The notes under the pieces are model-generated. The model worked only from the letters and a program-made list of their open reading frames with translations, was not told the DNA's origin and did no database searches. From Pseudomonas tolaasii NCPPB 2192 (GTDB taxonomy: Bacteria > Pseudomonadota > Gammaproteobacteria > Pseudomonadales > Pseudomonadaceae): DNA of 64,000 nucleotides. The position numbers and the translations under genes were made by a program. The DNA lies in assembly GCF_002813445.1 (NCBI RefSeq), contig NZ_PHHD01000001.1, positions 1,922,001 to 1,986,000 of the forward strand, written 5' to 3'. The first letter of the stretch is position 1, and every line of letters begins with the position of its first letter. Shown piece after piece: positions 24,430-31,926 of the stretch.

Positions 24430-24852
24430 ATGGCCAAAGTTATTTTGAAGAAAAAAACCGACGTTCAGTCCACTGCCCTGAGTGACGTAAAAAGCTATGC
24501 CCGCAAGATCTGGCTGGCAGGACTTGGCGCCTATGCCAAGGTCGGCAGCGAAGGCAGCGAGTACTTCAAAGAGCTCGTTAAGAGTGGTCAACATGTTGAA
24601 AGTAAAGGCAAAAAAGTTGTGGTTGAACAACTTGATGCCGCCAACAGTCAGATTGACCAAGTAAAGAGTAATGTCTCAAGCGTCAAAGGTTTGGTAGAAG
24701 TTCAACTGGATAAAGTTGAAAAAGCTTTTGACACGCGTGTTGCAAGTGCCTTGAATCGGATCGGCATTGCGTCTAAACATGACGTTGAGACACTCTCTGC
24801 TAAGCTCGAAGAGCTGACGACATTGCTAGAACGTGTCGCGCGTAAACACTAA
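24430..24852 (+). CDS. phaI: Phasin PhaI
   Basis: Granule-associated protein of 140 residues that coats medium-chain PHA inclusions. It matches the N-terminal half of PhaF: the shared block YARKIWLAGLGAYAKVGSEGSEYFKELVKSG near residues 20-50, then amphipathic helices with a leucine-zipper-like coiled coil at the C-terminus (DVETLSAKLEELTTLLERV). The start at 24430 is behind GAGGTG at 6 bases; an open frame begins 60 bases earlier but with no site or homology. It is 12 bases ahead of phaF, so the two form one operon. Confidence 0.93.
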   Translation: MAKVILKKKTDVQSTALSDVKSYARKIWLAGLGAYAKVGSEGSEYFKELVKSGQHVESKGKKVVVEQLDAANSQIDQVKSNVSSVKGLVEVQLDKVEKAFDTRVASALNRIGIASKHDVETLSAKLEELTTLLERVARKH

Positions 24853-24864
24853 GGAGACATCGGG

Positions 24865-25875
24865 ATGGCTGTTAAAAAGACTACTCAGAAAGAAGGCAGC
24901 TCGTGGGTCGGGGAAGTTGAAAAATATTCCCGTAAGATCTGGCTTGCTGGTTTAGGCGTGTACTCGAAGGTTAGCAGTGACGGCGGCAAATACTTCGAGA
25001 CTTTGGTCAAAGACGGCGAGAAGGCCGAGAAGTTGACTAAAAGCACGGTCGGAAAAAAAGTTGAAGCGGCCAAGGCAACTGCCGGTTCCGCCAAGTCGAG
25101 CATTTCTGACACCTGGGGCAAGTTGGAAGAAACTTTCGACAAGCGCCTTAACAGTGCCATTTCGCGACTGGGCGTGCCGAGCAAGGCAGAGCTGAAGACG
25201 CTGCACAGCAAGGTCGATACCCTGACCAGGCAAATTGAAAAACTCACTGGCGCCAAAGTGGCTGCGGCCAAACCTGCAGCGGCCAAACCGGCTGCCAAGC
25301 CTGCCGCTAAAACCGCGGCTGCCAAACCGGCTACCAAAACCGCCGCCAAGCCTCTGGTTAAAGCTGCCGCCAAACCGGCTGCAAAAGCTGCCGCAAAACC
25401 TGCTGCCAAGGCACCGGCCAAAGCAGCGGCAAAACCTGCCGCCAAGCCAGCTGCGAAAACGGCCGCCGCGAAACCAGCTGCCAAGCCAGCCGCGAAACCC
25501 GTGGCCGCTAAAGCCGCTGCCAAGCCAGCTGCAAAACCCGCCGCAAAAGCTGCAGCCAAGCCAGCCGCAAAACCGGCAGCCAAGCCCGCCGCTAAAACGG
25601 CCGCCGCCAAACCGGCTGCCAAGCCTGCTGCTGCGAAACCTGCCGCCAAGCCTGCCGCTGCAAAACCTGCAGCTGCCAAGCCAGCGGCCAAACCAGCTGC
25701 CGCGAAGAAGCCTGCAGCAGCCAAAAAGCCGGCCGCTCCAAAGCCAGCTGCTGCGGCCAAGCCCGCAACACCTGCGCCAGCGGCTTCGACAGCCAACTCG
25801 GTGTCCGCACCGACTCACGCTGCTACCGCCCCGACTGCAACGCCGGTAACCCCGACGCCCTCCAGTCAGTCCTGA
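24865..25875 (+). CDS. phaF: Phasin PhaF with histone-H1-like AAKP repeat domain
   Basis: Bifunctional phasin: the N-terminal half binds PHA granules and the C-terminal half binds DNA, so it segregates granules with the nucleoid and influences pha expression. Residues 1-128 are the phasin domain with the coiled coil LKTLHSKVDTLTRQIEKLTGAK. Residues of about 130-307 are a low-complexity run of AAKP/KPAA units, positively charged and like histone H1 tails and AlgP. Total length is 336, longer than P. putida PhaF (about 255 from memory), because the repeat is expanded. A ribosome site AAGGAG lies nine bases upstream. A good terminator follows. Confidence 0.94.
   Translation: MAVKKTTQKEGSSWVGEVEKYSRKIWLAGLGVYSKVSSDGGKYFETLVKDGEKAEKLTKSTVGKKVEAAKATAGSAKSSISDTWGKLEETFDKRLNSAISRLGVPSKAELKTLHSKVDTLTRQIEKLTGAKVAAAKPAAAKPAAKPAAKTAAAKPATKTAAKPLVKAAAKPAAKAAAKPAAKAPAKAAAKPAAKPAAKTAAAKPAAKPAAKPVAAKAAAKPAAKPAAKAAAKPAAKPAAKPAAKTAAAKPAAKPAAAKPAAKPAAAKPAAAKPAAKPAAAKKPAAAKKPAAPKPAAAAKPATPAPAASTANSVSAPTHAATAPTATPVTPTPSSQS
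25252..25785 (+). repeat. AAKP-coding tandem repeat inside phaF
   Basis: About 530 bases of imperfect 9-15 base units encoding Ala-Ala-Lys-Pro. Codons vary (GCC/GCT/GCG, AAA/AAG, CCG/CCT/CCA), so the repeat is kept at protein level rather than being a recent DNA expansion. It opens long spurious frames on the opposite strand. Confidence 0.85.
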
Positions 25876-25895
25876 TTTTTTCAGGGCACAACAAA

Positions 25896-25927
25896 ATGCC
25901 CGGCCTGCGAAGGTCGGGCATTTTTTT
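25896..25927 (+). terminator. Rho-independent terminator after phaF
   Basis: Stem ATGCCCGGCCT / AGGTCGGGCAT with a GCGA loop followed by a run of seven T. It lies 20 bases after the phaF stop and abuts a REPIN. Confidence 0.92.
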
Positions 25928-26014
25928 GTGGGAGCGGGCTTGCCCGCGATGACGGAGTCTCAGTCACATGGATATTGGCTGATCCACCGCTATCGCGGGC
26001 AAGCCCGCTCCCAC
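25928..26014. repeat. REPIN, class 1 (GTGGGAGCGGGCTTGCC variant)
   Basis: Forward and reverse copies of the GCGGGC variant of the REP, separated by about 40 bases, exactly after the T-run of the phaF terminator and four bases before the phaD stop. It fills the gap between the convergent phaF and phaD genes. Confidence 0.9.
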
Positions 26015-26018
26015 AGGT

Positions 26019-26639
26019 TTAATCGATGTCATCCAGATATTTCAGGGCAAACTTCTCGGTTGCCTGCCGTGCCGGCAGCAGCAGATGCGGCGCCACCAGC
26101 ATCATGATCTGGTAAACCACCACCCGTACCTCACCTTCGCGATCCAGAATCCGCTGATAGTCCAGCGAAAACAGCAGGGTCAGGGTGATCTGTTCCACCA
26201 GTTGCCCCAACGCCTGGGTACCGCTGACCAATTGCCCTGCCGCCTTCAATCGCGCGAGCAACGAGGCCAGTGTGCGCTTGAGCGCCGTGAGCAGGTTGCG
26301 AACGCCCTTGGCCAGCTTCGGCAAGCGCCCGGCCAGGTTGGACAGGTCCTGAAACAGAAACCGGTAATGGGCCATGCGCTCGACGATCAAGTGCAGGAAC
26401 AGCCAGTAATCCTCAGGCTCCAGCTGCGCGTCGGAAGGCGGGTCCAACAGCGGCGCCAGCTCGCACTGGAAGCGCTCGAACAGCCCGAGCACCAGCGGCT
26501 CCTTGCCATGAAAGTGATAGTAGAGGTTGCCGGGGCTGATCCCCATTTCGTTGGCCACCTCCATGGTCGACACGTTCGGTTCGCCCTTGTGGTTGAACAA
26601 CTGCAGGGCACATTCAAGGATACGGTCGCGGGTCTTCAT
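26019..26639 (-). CDS. phaD: TetR-family transcriptional regulator PhaD
   Basis: PhaD activates the pha genes in response to a CoA-linked intermediate. The 206-residue protein starts MKTRDRILECALQLFNHKGEPNVSTMEVANEMGISPGNLYYHF, a clear TetR helix-turn-helix with the recognition helix GISPGNLYYHF; the rest is an all-alpha ligand domain. It is last in the phaC1-phaZ-phaC2-phaD direction, 26 bases after phaC2. Ends four bases from the REPIN behind phaF. No palindrome that I could single out as its operator is obvious upstream of phaC1 or phaI. Confidence 0.93.
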   Translation of the reverse strand: MKTRDRILECALQLFNHKGEPNVSTMEVANEMGISPGNLYYHFHGKEPLVLGLFERFQCELAPLLDPPSDAQLEPEDYWLFLHLIVERMAHYRFLFQDLSNLAGRLPKLAKGVRNLLTALKRTLASLLARLKAAGQLVSGTQALGQLVEQITLTLLFSLDYQRILDREGEVRVVVYQIMMLVAPHLLLPARQATEKFALKYLDDID

Positions 26640-26665
26640 CCAGTCTTCTTAATGTGATCGTTGAG

Positions 26666-28348
26666 TCAGCGCACCCGCACGTAAGTGCCCGGCGCTGCTT
26701 CCATCGGTGGGTAATTCTGGTTGCCCAGGGCAGTGAGGGTTTCGCGTTGCACGCCCGAGCGTTGTTGAATCCACTCCAGCCACTGCGGCCACCAACTGCC
26801 TTCGACGTGGTTGGCGTCGTAGTACCAGGCGCGCGGGTCGCTGCTCAGCTTGGGATTTTCAACGTAGTTGGCCTTGGGGTTACCGGGCGGGTTGAGGATG
26901 CTCTGCACATGCCCGCTGTTCGACAGCACAAAGCGCTTGTCGCCGCCCAGCAATTGGGTGGAGCGATACACCGCGTCCCACGGCGTGATGTGGTCGTTGA
27001 TGCCGGCCACGCTGAAGCTGTCGACCGTGACCTTCTGCAAGTCGATGGGCGTGCCGCACACCTCCAGCCCGCCCGCGTGGCTCAACGGGTTGTGCTTGAA
27101 GAAGTCCAGCAGGTCGCCATGCAGTGCGGCGGGCAGGCGCGTGTTGTCGTTGTTCCAGTACAGGATGTCGAAGGCCGGCGGTTCCTTGCCGAGCAGGTAG
27201 TTATTGACCCAGTAATTCCAGATCAGGTCGTTGGGACGCATCCAGGCGAACACCTTGGCCATGTCACGGCCGTCGAGCACGCCTTGTTGATAGGAGCGGC
27301 GCTTGGCGGCCTCCAGGGTCTGCTCATCGGCAAACAGCATGGCGGGGCTGTCGATCTGGCTGTCCAGCAGGCTCACCAGGTAGCTGGCGCTGGAGACGCG
27401 GCGCAACTGGCGCTTGGCCTGCAAATGGCCTTGCAGCGCGGCGATGGTCAGCCCGCCGGCGCAAGCGCCCATCAGGTTGACCTCGCGCGCACCCGTGATG
27501 GCCCGGCATACGTTGAGCGCTTCTTCCAGCGCTGCCACGTAGGTGGACAGGCCCCATTCGCGATGGCGCACATCCGGGTTGCGCCAACTGATCATGAACG
27601 TCTGCAGGCCGTTTTTGAGCGCGTACTGCACGAAGCTGTTGGCCGGGCTCAGGTCGAAAATGTAGTACTTGTTGATTTGCGGCGGCACGATCAGCAGCGG
27701 CTTGGCGTACTGCTTTTCGCTCATGGGCTTGTACTGGATCAGCTCCAGCAGCTCATTGCGAAACACCACCGAGCCGGGAGTGGTCGCCACCGTCTTGCCG
27801 ACCTCGAACGCGTGCTTGCTCACCTGGCGTGGCAGGCCATTGTTGTGCAGCAGGTCTTCGAACAGGTTGCTCACGCCGCGCACCACGCTGTTGCCGCCGG
27901 AGTTGAGCAGTTCCTTGACGGCCAGCGGGTTGAGCAGGGTGTTGGACGGCGACACCGCGTCATTGAGCAAGGAGAAGGCAAAGTGCGCGCGGGCACGGTC
28001 GTCGGCACTCAGCGTGCTGTCGTCGATCCAGTGGCGCGTCTGCTTCTGCCAGGCCAGGTAGGCTTGCAGGCTGCGACGGTACAGCGGGTTGAGTGTCCAG
28101 GTCGGGTCAACAAAGCGGCTGTCGCCGGGGTTGGGCTCATGCACGGTTTCCCCCAGCAACACGCGGCCCAACTGGCCGCCGAGTGCCAGGGCGTGCCGGG
28201 CAGTGTGCACAGGGTTGCGCAAGCCGTGGGCGGCGACACTGCGCAGGGTCGACAGCAAATCGCGGCCACGCAGGCCGGTGATCGCGTTTTGCGCGTTGAT
28301 GAACGCGGCAGGGGTGGGCGCCGGGTTCGTCACGGGTCTTTCTCGCAT
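26666..28348 (-). CDS. phaC2: Class II PHA synthase PhaC2
   Basis: Polymerises (R)-3-hydroxyacyl-CoA (C6-C14) into medium-chain PHA at the granule surface. It has 560 residues, the standard length. The lipase-box nucleophile is C296 in NLMGACAGGLT; the catalytic Asp lies in the ...GINDHITPW region and the His in LSNSGHVQSILNPPGNPKA. The start at 28348 gives the family N-terminus MRERPVTNP, with GAAGGAG nine bases upstream; the open frame extends 12 codons further but overlaps no signal. A paralogue of phaC1 (same length and block order), separated from it by phaZ. Confidence 0.95.
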   Translation of the reverse strand: MRERPVTNPAPTPAAFINAQNAITGLRGRDLLSTLRSVAAHGLRNPVHTARHALALGGQLGRVLLGETVHEPNPGDSRFVDPTWTLNPLYRRSLQAYLAWQKQTRHWIDDSTLSADDRARAHFAFSLLNDAVSPSNTLLNPLAVKELLNSGGNSVVRGVSNLFEDLLHNNGLPRQVSKHAFEVGKTVATTPGSVVFRNELLELIQYKPMSEKQYAKPLLIVPPQINKYYIFDLSPANSFVQYALKNGLQTFMISWRNPDVRHREWGLSTYVAALEEALNVCRAITGAREVNLMGACAGGLTIAALQGHLQAKRQLRRVSSASYLVSLLDSQIDSPAMLFADEQTLEAAKRRSYQQGVLDGRDMAKVFAWMRPNDLIWNYWVNNYLLGKEPPAFDILYWNNDNTRLPAALHGDLLDFFKHNPLSHAGGLEVCGTPIDLQKVTVDSFSVAGINDHITPWDAVYRSTQLLGGDKRFVLSNSGHVQSILNPPGNPKANYVENPKLSSDPRAWYYDANHVEGSWWPQWLEWIQQRSGVQRETLTALGNQNYPPMEAAPGTYVRVR

Positions 28349-28448
28349 GAGCCAACACTCCTTCGTCAAGCCATCAACAGGCACGCCAGTTCAGAACCAT
28401 AGTCGGTTTTGCCGGAGTTGCGCGGCAGGTCGTCCTGACCTTGAACCT

Positions 28449-29294
28449 CTAAATCGCGGGTCGCGGGTGAATCACGGCGCGCAGGCGCTCCTCTTCGAGA
28501 AACTTCATGATGATCGGCGCCACGGCCTCGGCCCGGGTGATCAGGAACAGGTGCCCGTCATCGATAATGTGCAACTGCGCGTTGGGAATGCGCCAGGCCA
28601 GCATGCGCATGTTGATCAACGGAATCAGCGGGTCGTCGTCGCCAGCCAGTACCAGCGTCGGCTGGCGGATCTTGTGCAGCCAGTGAATGCTGGTCCAGCC
28701 CAGCCCGGCGAACAGTTGCCAGTAGTACCCGAGCTTGCCGGCGGAGCGCACTTTGCTGGCGTGTTCGGCGGCGAGTTTCGAGTCGCGGCGGAACGAGCCG
28801 CCATAAATCATCGGTGCAATGCGCACCACGTGGGATGGTTGGATATAACGGCGCGGGCTGGCCATCAGCCACAGCACTTTCGGCTTGCCGGGCACCATCA
28901 CCGCTCCCGCCGCCGTGGCCGCCAGGATCAACTTCTTGCAGCGCTCCGGGTAGTCATAGGCAAACTGCTGCGCCAGCGCACCGCCCCAGGACACACCCAC
29001 CGCATTCACCTGGCCGTAGTCCAGGTAATCGAGCATGCGCGCGGTGAGCTTGGCCAGGCCGGGAAAGCGATAGGGCACGCTGGGCGTAGATGAACCGCCC
29101 ACGCCCGGCACGTCGAAGGCGATCACTTCCAGGTCCGGGTCCAGTGCCTGGACGAACGGAAATACCAGCTCAAGGTTGGCGCCGATGCCGTTGAAAATCA
29201 GCAGCGGCGTCAAGTGAGGCTTGCCCGGGCGTACCGCCGTGCGGATGGTCTGGCCATCCAGGTCGATGGTACGGAAGATGAACGGTTGCGGCAT
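28449..29294 (-). CDS. phaZ: Intracellular PHA depolymerase PhaZ
   Basis: Serine hydrolase that releases hydroxyacids from stored medium-chain PHA. From the ATG at 29294 (AGGG seven bases upstream) it has 281 residues and begins MPQPFIFRTIDLDGQ, matching the P. putida enzyme from memory; the TTG six bases before would add two residues. The nucleophile is Ser102 in GVSWGG. The acid lies in VLAGDDDPLIP and the histidine in IDDGHLFLITR. The pairing with both synthases in one operon gives a synthesis and turnover cycle for the polymer. Confidence 0.94.
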   Translation of the reverse strand: MPQPFIFRTIDLDGQTIRTAVRPGKPHLTPLLIFNGIGANLELVFPFVQALDPDLEVIAFDVPGVGGSSTPSVPYRFPGLAKLTARMLDYLDYGQVNAVGVSWGGALAQQFAYDYPERCKKLILAATAAGAVMVPGKPKVLWLMASPRRYIQPSHVVRIAPMIYGGSFRRDSKLAAEHASKVRSAGKLGYYWQLFAGLGWTSIHWLHKIRQPTLVLAGDDDPLIPLINMRMLAWRIPNAQLHIIDDGHLFLITRAEAVAPIIMKFLEEERLRAVIHPRPAI

Positions 29295-29344
29295 GCTCAA
29301 GCCCTGTCAGGTGGTGCGAAAGTCTTATGGGCGATGCGGTCCCT

Positions 29345-29431
29345 GTGGGAGCTGGTTTGCCTGCGATGGCATTTTTGCTGCCAGCCCATCAACAGCTGGC
29401 CCACCGCTATCGCAGGCAAGCCAGCTCCCAC
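29345..29431. repeat. REPIN, class 1, inside the pha operon
   Basis: Forward REP with one mismatch (GTTTGCC) and an intact reverse copy 41 bases later. It is the only sequence of note between phaC1 and phaZ, so it can shape the relative levels of the two. Confidence 0.88.
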
Positions 29432-29459
29432 AGGGGCTACATTTCAACCAAACATCTGC

Positions 29460-31139
29460 TTATCGTTCGTGCACATAAGTACCCGGCGCCGCTTCGGCTG
29501 CGGTATAGGTTTTATTACCCAGACTCGTAGGCGCTTTCTTCAACTTGCCCGCCCGATCCGCCTGCCACGCCTGCCAGTGCAGCCACCAGGAGTCAGTGTG
29601 CTTGGTGGCGTTTTCCTGCCAGTCCAGCGGCTTTGACGCCAGGCTGTCGCTGGTCTGGTAGCGCGCCTTGGGGTTGCCCGGCGGGTTGAGGATGCTCTGG
29701 ATATGCCCGCTGCTCGACAGCACAAACTCCACCTTGCCGCCAAACAACTGCGCCGACTTGTAGCAGGACTGCCACGGCGTGATGTGGTCGTTGGTGCCGG
29801 CCAGTGAGTAGATGTCGGCGGTGACTTGCTTGAGGTCGATCGGCGTGCCGCACACTTCCAGGGCATTGGCGCGCACCAGCGGGTTGTTCTTGAACAGCTC
29901 GATCAGGTCGCCATGGAAGGCAGCCGGCAAACGTGTGGTGTCGTTGTTCCAGAACAGGATGTCGAACACCGGCGGCTCGTTGCCGAGCAGGTAGTTGTTG
30001 ACCCAGTAGTTCCAGATCAAATCGTTGGGGCGCATCCAGGCGAACACTTTGGCCATGTCACGGCCTTCCAGTACGCCGGCCTGGTAAGAGTGGCGCTTGG
30101 CGGCTTCCAGGGTCTGTTCGTCGACGAACAGCGCCACCTGGGTGTCGAGCGTGGTGTCCAGCACGCTCACCAGCAAGGTCAGGGCGTTGACCTTCTTCTC
30201 GCCCAGCGCCGCATAGTGGCCCAGCAGCGCGGTGCAGGTGATGCCGCCGGAGCAGGCGCCGAGCATGTTGACGTCCTTGCTGCCGGTGATCGCCGTGACC
30301 ACATCCACCGCTTCCTTGAGCGCCTCGATGTAGGTCGACAGGCCCCACTCGCGCTGAGCCTTGGTCGGGTTGCGCCAGCTGACGATAAAGGTCTGCTGGC
30401 CGTTGCGCAGGCAGAAGCGCGCCAGGCTCTTGTCCGGGCTCAGGTCAAATACATAGAACTTGTTGATCTGCGGCGGCACCACCAACAGCGGGCGCTCGTG
30501 CACTTGTTCGGTGATCGGCTTGTACTGGATCAGCTCCAGCACGTCATTGCGAAATACCACCGCGCCTTCGGTGGTGCCCAGGGTCTTGCCGACTTCAAAC
30601 GCGCCCATGTTCACCTGGCTCGGCATGCCGCCGTTGTGCACCAGGTCTTTGGCCAGATGGGACAAACCGTCGAGCAAGCTTTTGCCGCCGGTTTCAAAGA
30701 AACGTTTGACCGCCGCCGGGTTGGCCGTGGTGTTGGTGGGGGCCATGGCCTCGGTCAGCAGGTTGATCACGAAGTGGCCACGGCTGATGTCCTGTTCCGA
30801 CAGGTTGCTGTCGCCGATCCAGTCGTGCAGTTCCTTGCGCCACGCCAGGTAGGTTTGCAGGTAGCGCCGGTAGAGCGGGTTCTGGCTCCACGCCGGGTCG
30901 TTGAAGCGGCGGTCGTCGCTTTCGGGCGCGAGTGCAGATTTGCCGAACATCACGTTTTTGAGTTCGACGCCAAAGTGGGCGACATGCTTGACGCTGTGCA
31001 GCGGTTGTTTGATGGCTTGGGTCAGCACCATCTTCGCCGAGGCGAGTAAATCCTTTTTTCGTAACGCGATGATCGGGTTCAGCCCCAGGGTGTTTTCCGA
31101 GGCCTGGCGTTTCAAGTCATCGTTGTTCTTGTTACTCAT
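29460..31139 (-). CDS. phaC1: Class II PHA synthase PhaC1
   Basis: First gene of the PHA operon. A 559-residue medium-chain PHA synthase with the N-terminal PhaC domain up to about residue 200, then an alpha/beta hydrolase fold. The nucleophile is C296 in MLGACSGGIT. The Asp is in LAGTNDHITPW and the general-base His in LSSSGHIQSILNPPGNPKA. Starts at an ATG with TGGAGCG eight bases upstream. A promoter candidate lies about 150 bases upstream. It is the better-studied of the two synthases in pseudomonads; both keep all catalytic residues here. Confidence 0.95.
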   Translation of the reverse strand: MSNKNNDDLKRQASENTLGLNPIIALRKKDLLASAKMVLTQAIKQPLHSVKHVAHFGVELKNVMFGKSALAPESDDRRFNDPAWSQNPLYRRYLQTYLAWRKELHDWIGDSNLSEQDISRGHFVINLLTEAMAPTNTTANPAAVKRFFETGGKSLLDGLSHLAKDLVHNGGMPSQVNMGAFEVGKTLGTTEGAVVFRNDVLELIQYKPITEQVHERPLLVVPPQINKFYVFDLSPDKSLARFCLRNGQQTFIVSWRNPTKAQREWGLSTYIEALKEAVDVVTAITGSKDVNMLGACSGGITCTALLGHYAALGEKKVNALTLLVSVLDTTLDTQVALFVDEQTLEAAKRHSYQAGVLEGRDMAKVFAWMRPNDLIWNYWVNNYLLGNEPPVFDILFWNNDTTRLPAAFHGDLIELFKNNPLVRANALEVCGTPIDLKQVTADIYSLAGTNDHITPWQSCYKSAQLFGGKVEFVLSSSGHIQSILNPPGNPKARYQTSDSLASKPLDWQENATKHTDSWWLHWQAWQADRAGKLKKAPTSLGNKTYTAAEAAPGTYVHER

Positions 31140-31287
31140 CTACGACGCTCCATTGTCCGAAAGACGAGTACCGGGTACCGCTGTGCACCAGGTTTCGATA
31201 CACAGCACAAGCCAGGTACGCGACTCGGGTGACCGTTAATACCGCATCGTCAAATGCAGGGAACTTGCCAGTTCCATTGGTTACCCG

Positions 31288-31315
31288 AGTTTAATTTTTT
31301 TCGCAAGCAGGCCAA
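31288..31315 (-). promoter_or_regulatory. Sigma-70-type promoter candidate for the pha operon
   Basis: Reading the minus strand: TTGGCC, 16-base spacer and TAAACT, 149 bases before the phaC1 start. The region around it is AT-rich. It is one of the few promoter-like sites in the 248-base gap between the DUF971 gene and phaC1. Confidence 0.5.
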
Positions 31316-31356
31316 TCGTTGGCCACAAGAGAGGGCATTCAAGCAGATGAAATTAG

Positions 31357-31376
31357 AAAATGCTCTCTAAAGAGCA
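31357..31376 (-). terminator. Rho-independent terminator after the DUF971 gene
   Basis: On the minus strand: TGCTCT, four-base loop, AGAGCA and then TTTT, 11 bases past the DUF971 gene stop. It suggests that hslVU-DUF971 transcription ends before phaC1. Confidence 0.65.
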
Positions 31377-31387
31377 AGACCGCCGGG

Positions 31388-31765
31388 TTAGAGCATCAGC
31401 CGCACGACCGACTCGCTCGGGTCGCGGGTTTTTCCAGCCGCTTTGAGTTCGGCCAGGTAGTCGGCCCACAGCGCGTCCTGACGCACGGCCAGTTGGTAGA
31501 GGTAGTCCCAGGTGAACAAGCCGCTGTCATGCCCGTCGTCGAAGGTCAATTTCAGTGCGTACTGACCGGCCGGTTCGATTTTGGTCAAGCGCACGTTGAG
31601 CTTGCCGAATTGCAGGATGGGTTTGCCGTGGCCCTGGACCTCGGCGGAAGGCGAGTGGGTGCGCAGCAGCTCGGCGGGGAGCTGGTAGACCTCGTCGGGG
31701 CCGTAGGTGAGGCCGAGAGTGTTGGAGGTTTTGTGCAGGTTTACGGCAGTGGGAAATTTGGTCAT
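31388..31765 (-). CDS. DUF971 family protein (gamma-butyrobetaine hydroxylase-like N-terminal domain)
   Basis: A 125-residue protein that is a stand-alone copy of the small domain found at the N-terminus of gamma-butyrobetaine hydroxylases. The pattern is LHKTSNTLGLTYG, YQLPAELLRTHSPSAEVQGHG, LTFDDGHDSGLFTWDYLYQLA. The domain has Zn-binding His/Cys in some family members, but no Cys is present here. The biochemical role of the single-domain form is not established. It sits between hslU and phaC1, as I recall for P. aeruginosa, and has its own terminator. Confidence 0.85.
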   Translation of the reverse strand: MTKFPTAVNLHKTSNTLGLTYGPDEVYQLPAELLRTHSPSAEVQGHGKPILQFGKLNVRLTKIEPAGQYALKLTFDDGHDSGLFTWDYLYQLAVRQDALWADYLAELKAAGKTRDPSESVVRLML

Positions 31766-31797
31766 GGCGATAATCCTGAAGAAACCGGCTCAACAAT

Positions 31798-31899
31798 GTG
31801 GGAGCTTGCTTGTGTGGAAGCCGGGCTTGCCCGCGATGCAGGCACTGCGGTGTGTCAGTCACACCGCGGTGATGCTATCGCAGGCAAGCCAGCTCCCAC
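31798..31899. repeat. REPIN, class 1, composite
   Basis: An outer forward arm (GTGGGAGCTTGCTTG, damaged) is followed at about 31815 by a second REP-like arm (GCCGGGCTTGCCCGCGAT). Then comes an internal palindrome around CACCGCGGTG and one good reverse arm ending CTCCCAC at 31899. It lies between hslU and the DUF971 gene. Confidence 0.75.
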
Positions 31900-31926
31900 A
31901 CAAGCCCGCTGTCACAGGCAGATGGC

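Noticed and set aside
24885..25818. Long alanine-rich and cysteine/glycine-rich frames opposite phaF
   Set aside because: Products of the AAKP repeat in other frames; not plausible proteins.
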